Below, one piece after another: positions 49,023 to 58,097 of a stretch of DNA of 64,000 nt. Location of the stretch: NCBI GenBank assembly GCA_023451375.1, contig JAEXZS010000045.1:1-64000 (forward strand). Direction: 5' to 3'. Position 1 is the first letter of the stretch, and each line of letters begins with the position of its first letter. The DNA comes from Pseudomonadota bacterium (lineage in GTDB: Bacteria > Pseudomonadota > Alphaproteobacteria > Caulobacterales > Caulobacteraceae). The notes below the pieces were generated by a model. That model was not told the DNA's origin, searched no databases, and saw nothing but the letters and a program-made list of their open reading frames with translations. The position numbers and the translations under genes were made by a program.

Positions 49023-49766
49023 ATGGAGTCGATGGATGCTGGTGCACGCCAGCTGCGGGCGCAGGAAGTCCTGGCCGAGGGGCTGGTAAGCGGCCGAGCG
49101 CTGGAGGAAATCCTCGGTGTCGAGGCGGCGCTGCAGATCGATCCCCGATGTCCCGATGCGCTGATTGTCCTGGCGGATCAGGAAGAGGTCCGCCGGCTGG
49201 CCAGCGCGCCCTATGTGCGTCTGGCGCTGGCGCATCTTGCGCATGACGAGGCCTGGAATCGCGTCAGGGCCCGGCAGAAGGTGATGGCCCCGCCGAAACG
49301 CGATGTCTTCGACATGGTGGAGGCTCGCCCGTACCTCCGGGCCGCGATCCTGCTGGCGGGCTGTCTGGCGGAGACCGGCCACGCCGATCTGGCGCGCGGG
49401 ATTTATCGCAGGGTGATGCGTCAGCAGCCTCGCGACAGCATGGGCGCGAGGTATCTGCTCGCGATCCTGGACGTGCGCACCGGTGATGACGCGGCCTTCG
49501 AGCGCCGCCGGCCTCAGTTTGAGGGCGACGAGCATCCGGCGTGGGTTTTGACGGATTTGCTGGCGGCCCATCGTCGCGGGGACGCGGAGAGAATGGGAAA
49601 GGCGTTAGAAATCGCGCGGCGTCGCTATCCGGAGATCGTCGCAATGGTGGCTGATATTGCCGACGCCGATCGGAGTGAAGCGCTCGAATGGCGAAGCAGC
49701 GAGTTGCACTCGCTATGGCGGGCGAACCCGCCCGCGCAGAGGTGGTTGAGAGAATTGTTGGCGTAG
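49023..49766 (+). CDS. TPR-like helical protein
   Basis: A 247-residue all-helical protein from MESMDAGARQLRAQEVL with cggaggtc upstream. Helix pairs such as RAAILLAGCLAETGHADLA and GIYRRVMRQQPRDSMGARY resemble tetratricopeptide repeats. Likely a protein-interaction module. On the plus strand among minus-strand genes; converges on the DUF2493 gene 4 bp away. No exact family. Confidence 0.7.
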   Translation: MESMDAGARQLRAQEVLAEGLVSGRALEEILGVEAALQIDPRCPDALIVLADQEEVRRLASAPYVRLALAHLAHDEAWNRVRARQKVMAPPKRDVFDMVEARPYLRAAILLAGCLAETGHADLARGIYRRVMRQQPRDSMGARYLLAILDVRTGDDAAFERRRPQFEGDEHPAWVLTDLLAAHRRGDAERMGKALEIARRRYPEIVAMVADIADADRSEALEWRSSELHSLWRANPPAQRWLRELLA

Positions 49767-49770
49767 CCGG

Positions 49771-50688
49771 CTAGGCCGCGAGCTGCATCACGGGGATGCC
49801 ACGCGCACGGGCCTTGTCGATCATGTTCATGGTCACGCCGTTGCCGGGCCCGGCGACGACGCCGGCAGGCAGTTGATCGAGCATCACATCGTTTCGCTTG
49901 AACGGGGCCGCCTTGTCGTGGCGGTTCCAGTCAGGCTTGAACGGAATCTGAGTGACGCCCCGGCTATTGGCCCAGCACGCTGCGATGCGTTCTCCGCCTT
50001 TGGGTGTGGCACCGTGGATCAGGATCATATCGGGGTGTTTTTCCCGAACGCGATCGAGAGCGGCGAAGATCTTGTCGTGGTCGTTGAAGTCTGGGCCTGC
50101 AGTGAAGGCAATGATGGTGCCCTGTGGGACCAGGACCGCGTTGTCGGCCCGGGCCTTGGCGTTCATGAAATCGCGGCTGTCGATCATGGCCGACGTAACC
50201 GTCTTGCGGTTGACCATCGAGCCGGCCGCCGGCCGCCACGCGGATCCGGTGTGCTGGGCGAACAGCTGAGCGGCGGTGTCGCGGACAAATTCGAAGGCGT
50301 TCCGCTGCTCGACAAGGCTGATCCCCTCCGCCGTTAGGCGCTCCAACTCGACTGAGCGGACCTCCGAGCCATTCTGCTCCATCATTGAGCGGCGCTGCGC
50401 CTGTTCGTTGTCATCGAGCACCCGGCCGACCCGATCGACCTTGCGGTGGAAGATGTTGGTGAACTGCCAGAGGATGTCGGACGTCTCCACCTCGAGGCGC
50501 GTGTCGTTGAGCATCCATCCGATTGCGTCGAAGGCGTCAGCGAGCGCCTGTCGGCAAACGTCCGCTTCCGGAAGTGGACGGGGATCTTGTTCATCGCCGA
50601 TGGGCCGGTAGCCCGTCAGGGCGAGCTCGTCGAGCAACGCGGCCGTAGGACTGATGTCCTGGGCGGGATGGGGATCGGGGTTCAACAT
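49771..50688 (-). CDS. DUF2493 / SLOG-superfamily protein
   Basis: A 305-residue protein. The C-terminal half (from about 185) is DUF2493 (YspA/cpYpsA SLOG fold): IIAFTAGPDFNDHDKIFAAL, LIHGATPKGGERIAACWA, and AGVVAGPGNGVTMNMIDKA at the end. SLOG domains bind nucleotide-derived ligands such as NAD or ADP-ribose species. Widespread next to strawberry-notch helicases on plasmids, as here. N-terminal half helical, unknown. Own L3-type leader. Confidence 0.88.
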   Translation of the reverse strand: MLNPDPHPAQDISPTAALLDELALTGYRPIGDEQDPRPLPEADVCRQALADAFDAIGWMLNDTRLEVETSDILWQFTNIFHRKVDRVGRVLDDNEQAQRRSMMEQNGSEVRSVELERLTAEGISLVEQRNAFEFVRDTAAQLFAQHTGSAWRPAAGSMVNRKTVTSAMIDSRDFMNAKARADNAVLVPQGTIIAFTAGPDFNDHDKIFAALDRVREKHPDMILIHGATPKGGERIAACWANSRGVTQIPFKPDWNRHDKAAPFKRNDVMLDQLPAGVVAGPGNGVTMNMIDKARARGIPVMQLAA

Positions 50689-50721
50689 GGCGAGTCCTCC
50701 TTGTGGCCGGGCCGCACCCTG

Positions 50722-50885
50722 CGACCTTCACGGGGACCGAACAGGCGATGGGCGACGGACATGCACCCGAAGGGCCGAAACGGAGTGGAGGACCGCGCTA
50801 GCGGTTGCCTGGACCGTCGAGGGCGCTCTAGCCCGACCCTTCGCCGGTCCCCCTCTCGTGAAGGCGCGGATGCGGCTCTCTCAGG
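50722..50885 (-). promoter_or_regulatory. Structured leader of the DUF2493 gene, L3 type
   Basis: ccttcacggggaccg (50737-50751) pairs with cggtccccctctcgtgaagg (50853-50872). The core gaagggccgaaacggagtgg (50769-50788) and apical ggaccgcgctagcggtt lie inside, about 102 nt before the 50688 start. 50886-50992 shows no gene. Confidence 0.6.
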
Positions 50886-50992
50886 CCTCAAAGGACTGGC
50901 GCCGTGATCAGCCGATCCGGTAGGACGGCCGCCAAAAGGCGGCAGGGTGTTGAACGTCGAGGTCCTAGTTCAGGCCGACGCCATGGAAGGCC

Positions 50993-53900
50993 TCAAGCCG
51001 CCCGCGGGCGGGCGATCGTCGAGACCAGCGGATAGCGGGCGACCAGTCGAGCCAGGATGTCGGCGCCGGCGTCGTTCGAGGGAATGAAGAGACGGGTCCG
51101 ATAGCTGATGATCTCGGTCATCATACCCATCGCCTTCATGGCGGGTAGGGACGAGGGCAGGATGCCGGTCACCTCGATGCGCTGAGCGCCCATGACCAGG
51201 CTGCGGCGGACCGAAACGTCTTCGGCCAGTTGCAGGGTCACGCCCTGATCGCGAACCATGGCCCATCCGGCGACTGGCGATAAAGCCGGCGCGTCCAGAC
51301 CGAACTGGCGGCAGACGCCGCCAAGGTCTGCTTCGGCGACCATACGGCCGATGATACGCTCCCCGTCGTCCGTCTGCAGGCGATAGACCCGCGTCGTGTC
51401 CTGGGGCAGTCGTGACCAGATCGGGAGCAGGAGACCGGTGACGACGTTGATGGTCGACTCCATGGTTTCGGGAAGGCTGTCGATCTCGGTCTGCCAGGCC
51501 AGAGCGAAGGCGGGCTCTTCGACAGGTTGCCATTGCGACGCCGCCTGTTCGGCGACGCTGACCGTATCGCGAGACATTGGACGATACAGGCGGACGCGGT
51601 CTTCAACGCGACCGTCATCGAACATCCTTGCGGGGGCCCGAACAGCCAGCGCTGCCCGGCCGGACTGACGGTTGATGAGGAAGACCCCCTCGCGATCGGC
51701 GCGGATCCCCATAACGTCGGCAAGGCGCAGCGGCTGGACGCGCTGGACCTGGGTCACGGTGAGGAGGCGGGTTTCCGCCCCGCTCTCGGCGTGGGTGAAG
51801 ATCGTCTTGCGGGCGGTGACGGTGAACCGTTCCGCCGTCAGGGTCTCTACGCCGACTTCGAAGACGCCGGCGGCGACAGCGGCTTCCACCTCGGCCTCAA
51901 TGCGTTCCTCGAGATAGCCGAAGATGCTGTTCTGCATGTCGATTCGAAGGGCGAGTACGCGGTTCAGGAACTGCGTGATCGGGGGCAGGTCCTCCTTCAG
52001 GGTGCCGTCGGTGTCGCAGAGGGACAGACCGGTGGCGGCCTCGAAGGCTCCGAGGGTCAAGCCGTCGACGCGGCCCGCATAGAGCATGTGATACAGGCGA
52101 CGAAGGCCCGTCTTGGCGTAGTCCGACTCGAGGTTGTCTTCCGTCCGGAAAAGGCCCTGGCCGCCGGTCTGGCGCTGGCCCTTGGTCAGGGCGCCCAAGC
52201 TATCGAGGCGCCGGGCGATTGTGCTGAGGAAGCGCTTCTCGCCCTTCACGTTCGTAGCGACCGGCCGGAAGATCGGCGGGTGCTTTTGGTTGGTGCGGTT
52301 GGTGCGGCCGAGGCCCTGAACGGCTGCGTCAGCCCTCCAGCCTGGCTCAAGGAGGTAGTGTGCGCGTGTGGCCTGGTTCACCGCACCGAGATCCGAGTGG
52401 TAGCTGCGGCCGGTCCCACCCGCGTCCGAAAAGACCAGAATGGGCTTCTTGCCGTCCATGAACGCGGCGGTCTCGCCCTGGTTGGCGGAGCCCGGACGAG
52501 TTTCGACACAGTGCCGGCTCTGGCCTTGGGTGGTTTTGCGGACGATCCGGCGAGACCGGCCGGTGACCTCAGCGACGCGATCCGTGCCGAAGTGATGAAT
52601 GATCTGGTCCAGCGCGGCCTGAACGGGGGGCAGGGCGCCGAGATACTCGATCAGCTCGTCGCGTTGGGCGAGCGCCTCCTGGCAAAGGACGGGCTGGCCG
52701 CCGGCGTCGACGGCGGGTCGCGAGCGCATGTTGCCGTCCTCGTCCGAGTACGGTTCGAACAAGGCCACGGGGAAGGAGTGCATCAGATAATCCATCACGT
52801 ACTCGCGGGGCGTGACGTCGATCTGCAGGTCGTGCCATTCGGACACGGGGACCTCCGCCAGGCGACGATCGGTCATGGCCTCGCCGGTGCTGACGAGCTG
52901 GATGACGGGCGCTAAGCCCTCGGCAAGATCCTTCTCGATCCAACGGATGAGCGTGGGGACCTTCATGGCGGTGACAAGGTGGTTGAAGAAACGGACTTTC
53001 GCGCCCTCGAACGCCGACCTGGCCGCCCCCTTGGCGTTCCCATTGAGGGCGCCGCTGTCCTCGTTGCTGATGCCGGTCGCTTTCAGGGCGTCTTCAAGGT
53101 TGTTGTGAATGATCGAGAACGCATCGGCGTAGGCGTCGTAGATCTCGATCTGGGCACTGGTCAGCGCGTGCTCGACGATCTCATATTCGACGCCGGCGTG
53201 GGACAGGGCGCGCGAGGTGTAGAGACCCAGCGCCTTCATGTCGCGAGCGAGAACCTCCATGGCGGCGACGCCGCCGGCTTCCATCGCGGTGACGAAGCTG
53301 GCGCGCGTGGGGAAGGGGAAGTCCGCGCCGCCCCAGAGGCCGAGGCGGGAGGCGTAGCCCAGGTTGGCCACCGTCGTTGCGCCGGTCGCCGAGACGTACA
53401 GAACCCGGGGGCGGGGCAGGGCGTTCTGCAGCCGGAGGCCGGCCTTGCCTTGTTCGGAGGGTCCGCGGTCGCCACGAGCCCCCTTTTCGCCTGCGGCGTT
53501 GGCCAGAGCGTGAGCCTCGTCGATCGCGATGACGCCGTCGAAGTCCGGTCCCAGCCAGTCGAGGATCTGCTGCAGGCGCGAAGCCTTCTCCTGGCGAGCG
53601 CCGGAACGCAGCGTGCCGAAGGTAACGAACAGGATGCCCTCAGACAGGGTGATCGGGGCGCCCTGCTTGAAGCGGGAGAGCGGAACGATCTGCTCGCGGC
53701 GGCCGCCGAGGGCGGTCCAGTCGCGTTGAGCGTCCTCGAGGAGCGGGTCGTTCTTCGAAATCCAGACGGCCTTGCGGCGGCCCTTCAGCCAGTTGTCGAG
53801 GATGGCTCCGGCGAGCTGACGCCCCTTGCCGGCCCCTGTTCCATCGCCGAGGAAGAAGCCCTTGCGGAAGGTGACTGCGCGTTCATCGCCGTCTGGCGCG

Positions 53901-55339
53901 GCGCTGACGTTGTCGAAGGTTTCGTCGACGACCCACGATCCGGCCAGATCCGCGCTATGCGCCTCGCCGGCATAGATGATGGTCTCCAGCTGGGCCTCAG
54001 AAAGGATGCCGTCGTCGACCAGACGGCGGGGGAGGTGGGGACGGTAGGTCGGGCGCGGCAAGCGGACCGCAGCCATGGCGGTCGATTGCACCAGAGGCGT
54101 GGGGTGGGGTTTCGCGCCAGCGATGGAGATGCTTTCGACGGCGTAGGTCTCGTAGATCCCGTCGGCGTCGTTGGCGGGGCGGTGATCTCCGGCGTTGGCC
54201 AAGGCGTAGTCGAGCTCGATGACGTCGGCGAACGTCGGCGAAGGCGGGGTCACCAGTCCGGACGCAGGGCGAGCCGCGACGCGGGGGGCGGTTGGGCGCA
54301 GAACTGGCGCACGGGGTATTGCGATTGGCGCGGGAGCGCCGAGACGACGAGGCGCCTCCAGGACCGCCTGCAGCAGCGCGGCTGAATCGCTGGCGGTCGG
54401 GCCCGATGGCGTCAGCTGCTCCGCGTCGGCCGGGGCGACCTTGTCGAAGATGGTCAGGCGAGTGTCGATCGTCGTGCCGTGGCGGGCATAGGCCCGACCG
54501 TCCACCGGCATTGTGAAAGCGAGTGTGGCGCCCCGGCGCTGAAGGGCGGCGAACCTTTGGGGATGAGCTTCAGGGGAAAGACCGGCGCCGGTGATGGTGA
54601 CAAGGCGGCCGCCGGGGGCCAGCCGGGCGAGGGCGGAGGCGATGTGCCGGAAGTCTGCGCCCTGAGCACGCCCAACGACATCTGGCGTGACGGAGAAGGG
54701 TGGGTTCATCACGACCAGGTTCGGCTGGACCGACGCGGGAAGGCGATCGTTGATCTGTTCCGCGTTCAGGCGGGTGACGGGCGTGTCCCGAAAGAGAGTG
54801 TCGAGCAACTCGGCGCGCCGCGGGTCCAGCTCGTTGAGGTGGACGCGCGCGCCCGCCATTTCCGCAAACACGGCCAGAAGGCCCGTGCCGGCGGAAGGCT
54901 CGAGGACCACGTCACTGGACCGGGTGTCGAGGGCGATGCTGGCGACGAAGGCGAGGTCGACCGGCGTGGAGAACTGCTGGAAGGCGACCTGGTTCTCCGA
55001 CCGGCGCGTCTGGGACGGGGTGAGCGCCAGAAGATCGCGTAACTCCGCGAGAATCTCGAAGGGCGCGTCGCGCCGCCCAATCAGGGCGGAAGCCTGCCGG
55101 CGAAGGTAAAGGACCTGGGCCAGCTCCGAGGCCTCGTAGGCGTCCTTCCAGTCCCACGCCCCTTCGGCGTCGCTCGCGCCGAAGGTGTCTTCCAGGGTCG
55201 TGCGGAGGAGCCGGGCGTCGAGTTGACGACCCTTGCCCAGGGCGACGGCCAGCACCCAAGCGGCGGCGATCAGTGCATCTGTCCGGCTGGGGGCGTCGAA
55301 AAGCGAACCTGTGATCAGGCGAGCGGAAGCGTGGGTCAT
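50993..55339 (-). CDS. N6-adenine methyltransferase / strawberry-notch helicase fusion
   Basis: A 1448-residue protein from MTHASARLITGSLFDAP with GGAGACC upstream (the frame to 55507 is not used). Residues about 110-290 are an adenine-type DNA methyltransferase: SENQVAFQQFSTP, LEPSAGTGLLAVF (SAM site, 146-158), NPPFS (212-216). A Pro-rich linker follows (300-400). Residues about 490-1150 are an SF2-like strawberry-notch helicase: GDGTGAGKGRQLAG (498-511), IAIDEAHAL (604-612), FSDAGGTGRSYH. The layout resembles phage P1 DarB, an antirestriction protein of the same two domains. It probably protects entering plasmid DNA. Confidence 0.88.
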   Translation of the reverse strand: MTHASARLITGSLFDAPSRTDALIAAAWVLAVALGKGRQLDARLLRTTLEDTFGASDAEGAWDWKDAYEASELAQVLYLRRQASALIGRRDAPFEILAELRDLLALTPSQTRRSENQVAFQQFSTPVDLAFVASIALDTRSSDVVLEPSAGTGLLAVFAEMAGARVHLNELDPRRAELLDTLFRDTPVTRLNAEQINDRLPASVQPNLVVMNPPFSVTPDVVGRAQGADFRHIASALARLAPGGRLVTITGAGLSPEAHPQRFAALQRRGATLAFTMPVDGRAYARHGTTIDTRLTIFDKVAPADAEQLTPSGPTASDSAALLQAVLEAPRRLGAPAPIAIPRAPVLRPTAPRVAARPASGLVTPPSPTFADVIELDYALANAGDHRPANDADGIYETYAVESISIAGAKPHPTPLVQSTAMAAVRLPRPTYRPHLPRRLVDDGILSEAQLETIIYAGEAHSADLAGSWVVDETFDNVSAAPDGDERAVTFRKGFFLGDGTGAGKGRQLAGAILDNWLKGRRKAVWISKNDPLLEDAQRDWTALGGRREQIVPLSRFKQGAPITLSEGILFVTFGTLRSGARQEKASRLQQILDWLGPDFDGVIAIDEAHALANAAGEKGARGDRGPSEQGKAGLRLQNALPRPRVLYVSATGATTVANLGYASRLGLWGGADFPFPTRASFVTAMEAGGVAAMEVLARDMKALGLYTSRALSHAGVEYEIVEHALTSAQIEIYDAYADAFSIIHNNLEDALKATGISNEDSGALNGNAKGAARSAFEGAKVRFFNHLVTAMKVPTLIRWIEKDLAEGLAPVIQLVSTGEAMTDRRLAEVPVSEWHDLQIDVTPREYVMDYLMHSFPVALFEPYSDEDGNMRSRPAVDAGGQPVLCQEALAQRDELIEYLGALPPVQAALDQIIHHFGTDRVAEVTGRSRRIVRKTTQGQSRHCVETRPGSANQGETAAFMDGKKPILVFSDAGGTGRSYHSDLGAVNQATRAHYLLEPGWRADAAVQGLGRTNRTNQKHPPIFRPVATNVKGEKRFLSTIARRLDSLGALTKGQRQTGGQGLFRTEDNLESDYAKTGLRRLYHMLYAGRVDGLTLGAFEAATGLSLCDTDGTLKEDLPPITQFLNRVLALRIDMQNSIFGYLEERIEAEVEAAVAAGVFEVGVETLTAERFTVTARKTIFTHAESGAETRLLTVTQVQRVQPLRLADVMGIRADREGVFLINRQSGRAALAVRAPARMFDDGRVEDRVRLYRPMSRDTVSVAEQAASQWQPVEEPAFALAWQTEIDSLPETMESTINVVTGLLLPIWSRLPQDTTRVYRLQTDDGERIIGRMVAEADLGGVCRQFGLDAPALSPVAGWAMVRDQGVTLQLAEDVSVRRSLVMGAQRIEVTGILPSSLPAMKAMGMMTEIISYRTRLFIPSNDAGADILARLVARYPLVSTIARPRAA

Positions 55340-55505
55340 CGGAGGTCTCCGGAAAGGGTTGAACCGGACCGGAAGGGCTCTCTTCTCTCGCCCTATCGAT
55401 CTTGCCCCTCTCGAATCCTCCTCTCCCTCTCGCTCTGTGCGCCTGCTCCGGCGGTTGCCTATCGGCGCGGTCGGAACGGCGGCGTCAGGCCGGGAACCCA
55501 GACGC

Positions 55506-55540
55506 AAAAAGGCCCCGCTCCGGTTTCCCGGGCGGGGCCT
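55506..55540 (-). terminator. Rho-independent terminator
   Basis: ggccccgcccggg/ccggagcggggcc stem followed by ttttt on the minus strand, ending transcription of the 55559 gene just before the helicase promoter region. Confidence 0.8.
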
Positions 55541-55558
55541 TGTTGGGCCGGGCGGGTG

Positions 55559-56014
55559 TTACATGGCGAGGCGGTGTGGCTCGTCGTAGATCGGTTCGTG
55601 AGAAATGACCTGGTCGGTGGCGCGTGTGCGCGGCACTGCGAGGGCCTGTGGCAGGAGGCGGCCGCCGGCGAGGCGGTCCTCATTGGTCGCACGGATGGCC
55701 AGCTGCTGCTGGGCGACGAGCACGCAGTGCATCATCGCCCAGAAGGTCGCCTCATCGGTCGAGTTCTGAGCGGCGTACATCACCTGGGCGAAATCGTCGC
55801 CGGTTGCGCCGAGAATGGCGAGGGTGATGTCTAACTTCTGAGGCCCGCCTTTCGACCCATAATTGGGATCGGCGTAGGCGCTCACTGTATCTCGATTGAA
55901 GCCCGCCTTCTCGGCGATGTTCTTGATGCCCTGCTGGCGACACCGAACGGCAATCAAGTAGGCAACGCGACGCTTGATTTGATCAGGCGACGGCGTCTTG
56001 TCTTTCCACGGCAT
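55559..56014 (-). CDS. Putative HTH-containing regulator
   Basis: A 151-residue protein starting MPWKDKTPSPDQIKRRVAYL. NIAEKAGFNRDTVSAYADP looks like a degenerate helix-turn-helix, after a basic N-terminal helix. C-terminal half helical. Single gene with a terminator. Possibly a regulator or H-NS/XRE-like protein; not recognised further. Confidence 0.55.
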   Translation of the reverse strand: MPWKDKTPSPDQIKRRVAYLIAVRCRQQGIKNIAEKAGFNRDTVSAYADPNYGSKGGPQKLDITLAILGATGDDFAQVMYAAQNSTDEATFWAMMHCVLVAQQQLAIRATNEDRLAGGRLLPQALAVPRTRATDQVISHEPIYDEPHRLAM

Positions 56015-56382
56015 AAGGCCCCCAAAAAACTACTGGCCGCGCGCTGCGGCGTAACCCCAACTTATCTGGCCGAGTCCCCCCTCATCTAGGACGCCCCCGC
56101 AGCAGAGGCGTCTGTGATCTGCGGAAGGCAGAGGGGTAGGTTGCTCAGCCTGGCTTCATTGGCGCTGGGGTCCGGGGCCGCGGATCAGCGTAGAGGCCAT
56201 TCGTCCGCCAGTTGCAAATCAGCGGTGCCCTAGAATCACCAAATAGGCGAGCGGAAGCAAGCGGAAAGCGGAGCGGAGTCCGCACGATGCCCAAAAAAAG
56301 ACGCATCCCGTGGCCGGAACGCCGCACAGACGCGGCTGGCGGGTCGTTTTAAGAGACTGAGGGGCCGCAACTTAAGGTATCG
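56015..56382. other. Non-coding region
   Basis: No convincing gene; a 60-residue minus-strand frame at 56145-56327 lacks a ribosome site. Contains tandem agcggaa-type repeats (about 56250-56270: gagcggaagcaagcggaaag). Confidence 0.4.
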
Positions 56383-57009
56383 TTAAGGACGGTCGGGCGG
56401 CGGGAAGTCGTCCTTGCCGTAGGTCGATATCAAAATGGCACGGCAGGCGAGGCCGTACATGTAGAGGGCGACCAGCACGACGGCGCGCGTGGTTCTCCAA
56501 TAGTGCCGGCGGTGTCCGGGGGCCGAACCGGTGCGACGTGCATCAGTGGCCATGAGGTGCATGGCGACCTCGTCCGCCAATGACTTGGTCGACAGGGGGA
56601 GCCGCAGCGTGCCCTTGCGCGAGTAGTATCCGATGTCGAGCGCTTCGAGACGCTTCGTCGCGATGGCGCCGGTGCGCTGCTTCAGGGCCTGGAGGGCTGG
56701 ACCGACGAGGTCCAACGTCGACAGCTGCCGCCCTTGGGTGACGCGGTGAAAAGCCTTGGCTGCGTCAACTGCGTTCCAGAACACAGGATCGGCCGTGAGC
56801 GGGATTTTGAGGACCTGCGGCTCGCGCACGGGTTCGTCCCCACCCGATGAAATGGTGTCGTTGCCCAAAAGATATCCCGTCCTCCCCCCGGACCACTGTT
56901 CTTCCGCCCGGGGCACCAATGCGGCGTAACAGATTCCGCCATTAACCGCGTCCCCCGAATGCGGCCCGGACAACGCAACGCGCGGGGCTAAACGCGCGAA
57001 ACGCAGCAA
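56383..57009 (-). CDS. Hypothetical membrane-anchored protein
   Basis: A frame of 208 codons; the true start is uncertain, since the first about 45 residues read through GC-rich sequence and a TTG near 56870 (GNDTISSGGDEPVRE) is plausible. C-terminal hydrophobic helix (AVVLVALYMYGLACRAILI) with a short acidic end. Divergent from the tra operon. Function unknown. Confidence 0.5.
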   Translation of the reverse strand: MLRFARLAPRVALSGPHSGDAVNGGICYAALVPRAEEQWSGGRTGYLLGNDTISSGGDEPVREPQVLKIPLTADPVFWNAVDAAKAFHRVTQGRQLSTLDLVGPALQALKQRTGAIATKRLEALDIGYYSRKGTLRLPLSTKSLADEVAMHLMATDARRTGSAPGHRRHYWRTTRAVVLVALYMYGLACRAILISTYGKDDFPPPDRP

Positions 57010-57313
57010 CGCAGCAGTAATACGCAGGCCGAGGGCGGACGGATGCGGAAGCGCGTCCGCATGGCGCGGACGGCGACGGGCGAAAAGCGGGGAGGGGGCC
57101 GCATCGCACGGAGTCGCGCGGGCGGCGGGCGGCTGCGAATACGCAAGAAGCGGAAGTAAGTCCTCAGCATGTTAGGTAATCCGCAAGCAATAAAACGCCA
57201 ATTTCAGGGCGTAACGCAATAAAAAGGATTGCGTTGCTATCAAAACCATGAGTTTTTAGATCGGGTCGAGGCGACCTAGCGCGTCGGCTCATCTAGGAAC
57301 GAGGTTTATAACT
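57010..57313 (+). promoter_or_regulatory. Probable tra operon promoter region
   Basis: The AT-rich part (57175-57260) carries acgcc-aatttcag-ggcgt (57195-57212) and directly after it aacgcaat-aaaaagg-attgcgtt (57213-57235), both perfect inverted repeats, likely operator sites for the plus-strand traA promoter. GC-rich iterations of gcggac lie at about 57030-57070. Confidence 0.55.
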
Positions 57314-57655
57314 ATGAAGAGGAATGTGATGACGCTGGGTTCGGCCGCTGTGCTGTCCGACCCGAAGGTTATCCGCAACGTCGAGCGCGCCCTGCTTCTG
57401 GGCACCGTCGCTGTCGCGGTGACCGCCACCGCCGTTGCCGGCACGGACAACACGTTCGACTCGACCGTCTCTCAGCTGACCGACTGGACCGAAGGTTCGC
57501 TCGGCAAGCTGGCGGGTGTGGCCGGTGTCGCCGTGGCCCTGGTCGGCATGGTGATGAAGTTCGACTGGCGTCTGATCGGCGGCGCAGCGGGGATCGGGCT
57601 GACAGCAGCCACGGGCCCGGGGATCGTCTCCGCTCTGGCTTCGGCCGTTTTCTAA
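57314..57655 (+). CDS. traA: F-type pilin precursor (TraA-like)
   Basis: A 113-residue prepilin. A long basic/hydrophobic leader (to about residue 42, ATAVA followed by GTDNTFDS) is removed, leaving about 70 residues with two hydrophobic helices (LAGVAGVAVALVGMVM and LIGGAAGIGLTAATGPG) and a short basic loop (KFDWR). The size and topology match F-type pilins. First gene of the mating-pair operon; a hairpin follows its stop (57657-57678), which may set pilin abundance. Confidence 0.85.
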   Translation: MKRNVMTLGSAAVLSDPKVIRNVERALLLGTVAVAVTATAVAGTDNTFDSTVSQLTDWTEGSLGKLAGVAGVAVALVGMVMKFDWRLIGGAAGIGLTAATGPGIVSALASAVF

Positions 57656-57656
57656 G

Positions 57657-57680
57657 AGAGGGGAGCATCCCCCCTTTACT
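57657..57680 (+). terminator. Attenuator-like hairpin after traA
   Basis: gagagggga-gca-tcccccc followed by ttta. Partial termination here would favour pilin over downstream proteins. The next gene begins 130 bp later. Confidence 0.55.
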
Positions 57681-57810
57681 CTCAGAGCGATGAGGGCGGG
57701 GCGGCGTCGGAAGGGGTTCCACGTCGCTCCGCTCCCTAGCTCAGCAATCCCAAGTACAGCGCGTAGCTTGCAAACCGGCGCACTGTTCTTCGGGGCAACC
57801 AGTTAGGCCC

Positions 57811-58095
57811 ATGAAAGACACATATATTCCGCAACACCTCGACGCGCCTGAGCGCTATTTGGTGTTTACTCCGGACGAGCTGGCCGTAGTCGTCGCTCCT
57901 CTGTTGATCTGCATTCTGGTTTTCAACTTCCTGGTCGGCCTCATCGTGGCGGGCACGTGCCTGTGGGCGCTGCGGAAGTTCAAACAGGGCAGCTCCCTCA
58001 GCCGACTGAAATGGGCGGCCTACTGGCTTCTGCCCTCCGACGTCTTCCGGCTGAAGGCGACGCCGCCCTCCCATCTTCGCGAGCTGGCGGGCTGA
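57811..58095 (+). CDS. traL: TraL, F-type pilus assembly protein
   Basis: A 94-residue inner-membrane protein: conserved N-terminus IPQHLDAPERYLVFTPDE, one or two membrane segments (VVVAPLLICILVFNFLVG), and the basic C-terminal region ALRKFKQGSSLSRLKWAAYWL typical of TraL. Positioned between traA and traE, as in F. Confidence 0.9.
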   Translation: MKDTYIPQHLDAPERYLVFTPDELAVVVAPLLICILVFNFLVGLIVAGTCLWALRKFKQGSSLSRLKWAAYWLLPSDVFRLKATPPSHLRELAG

Positions 58096-58097
58096 CC

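Noticed and set aside
51527..52915. 462-codon plus-strand ORF
   Set aside because: Antisense shadow of the strawberry-notch helicase.
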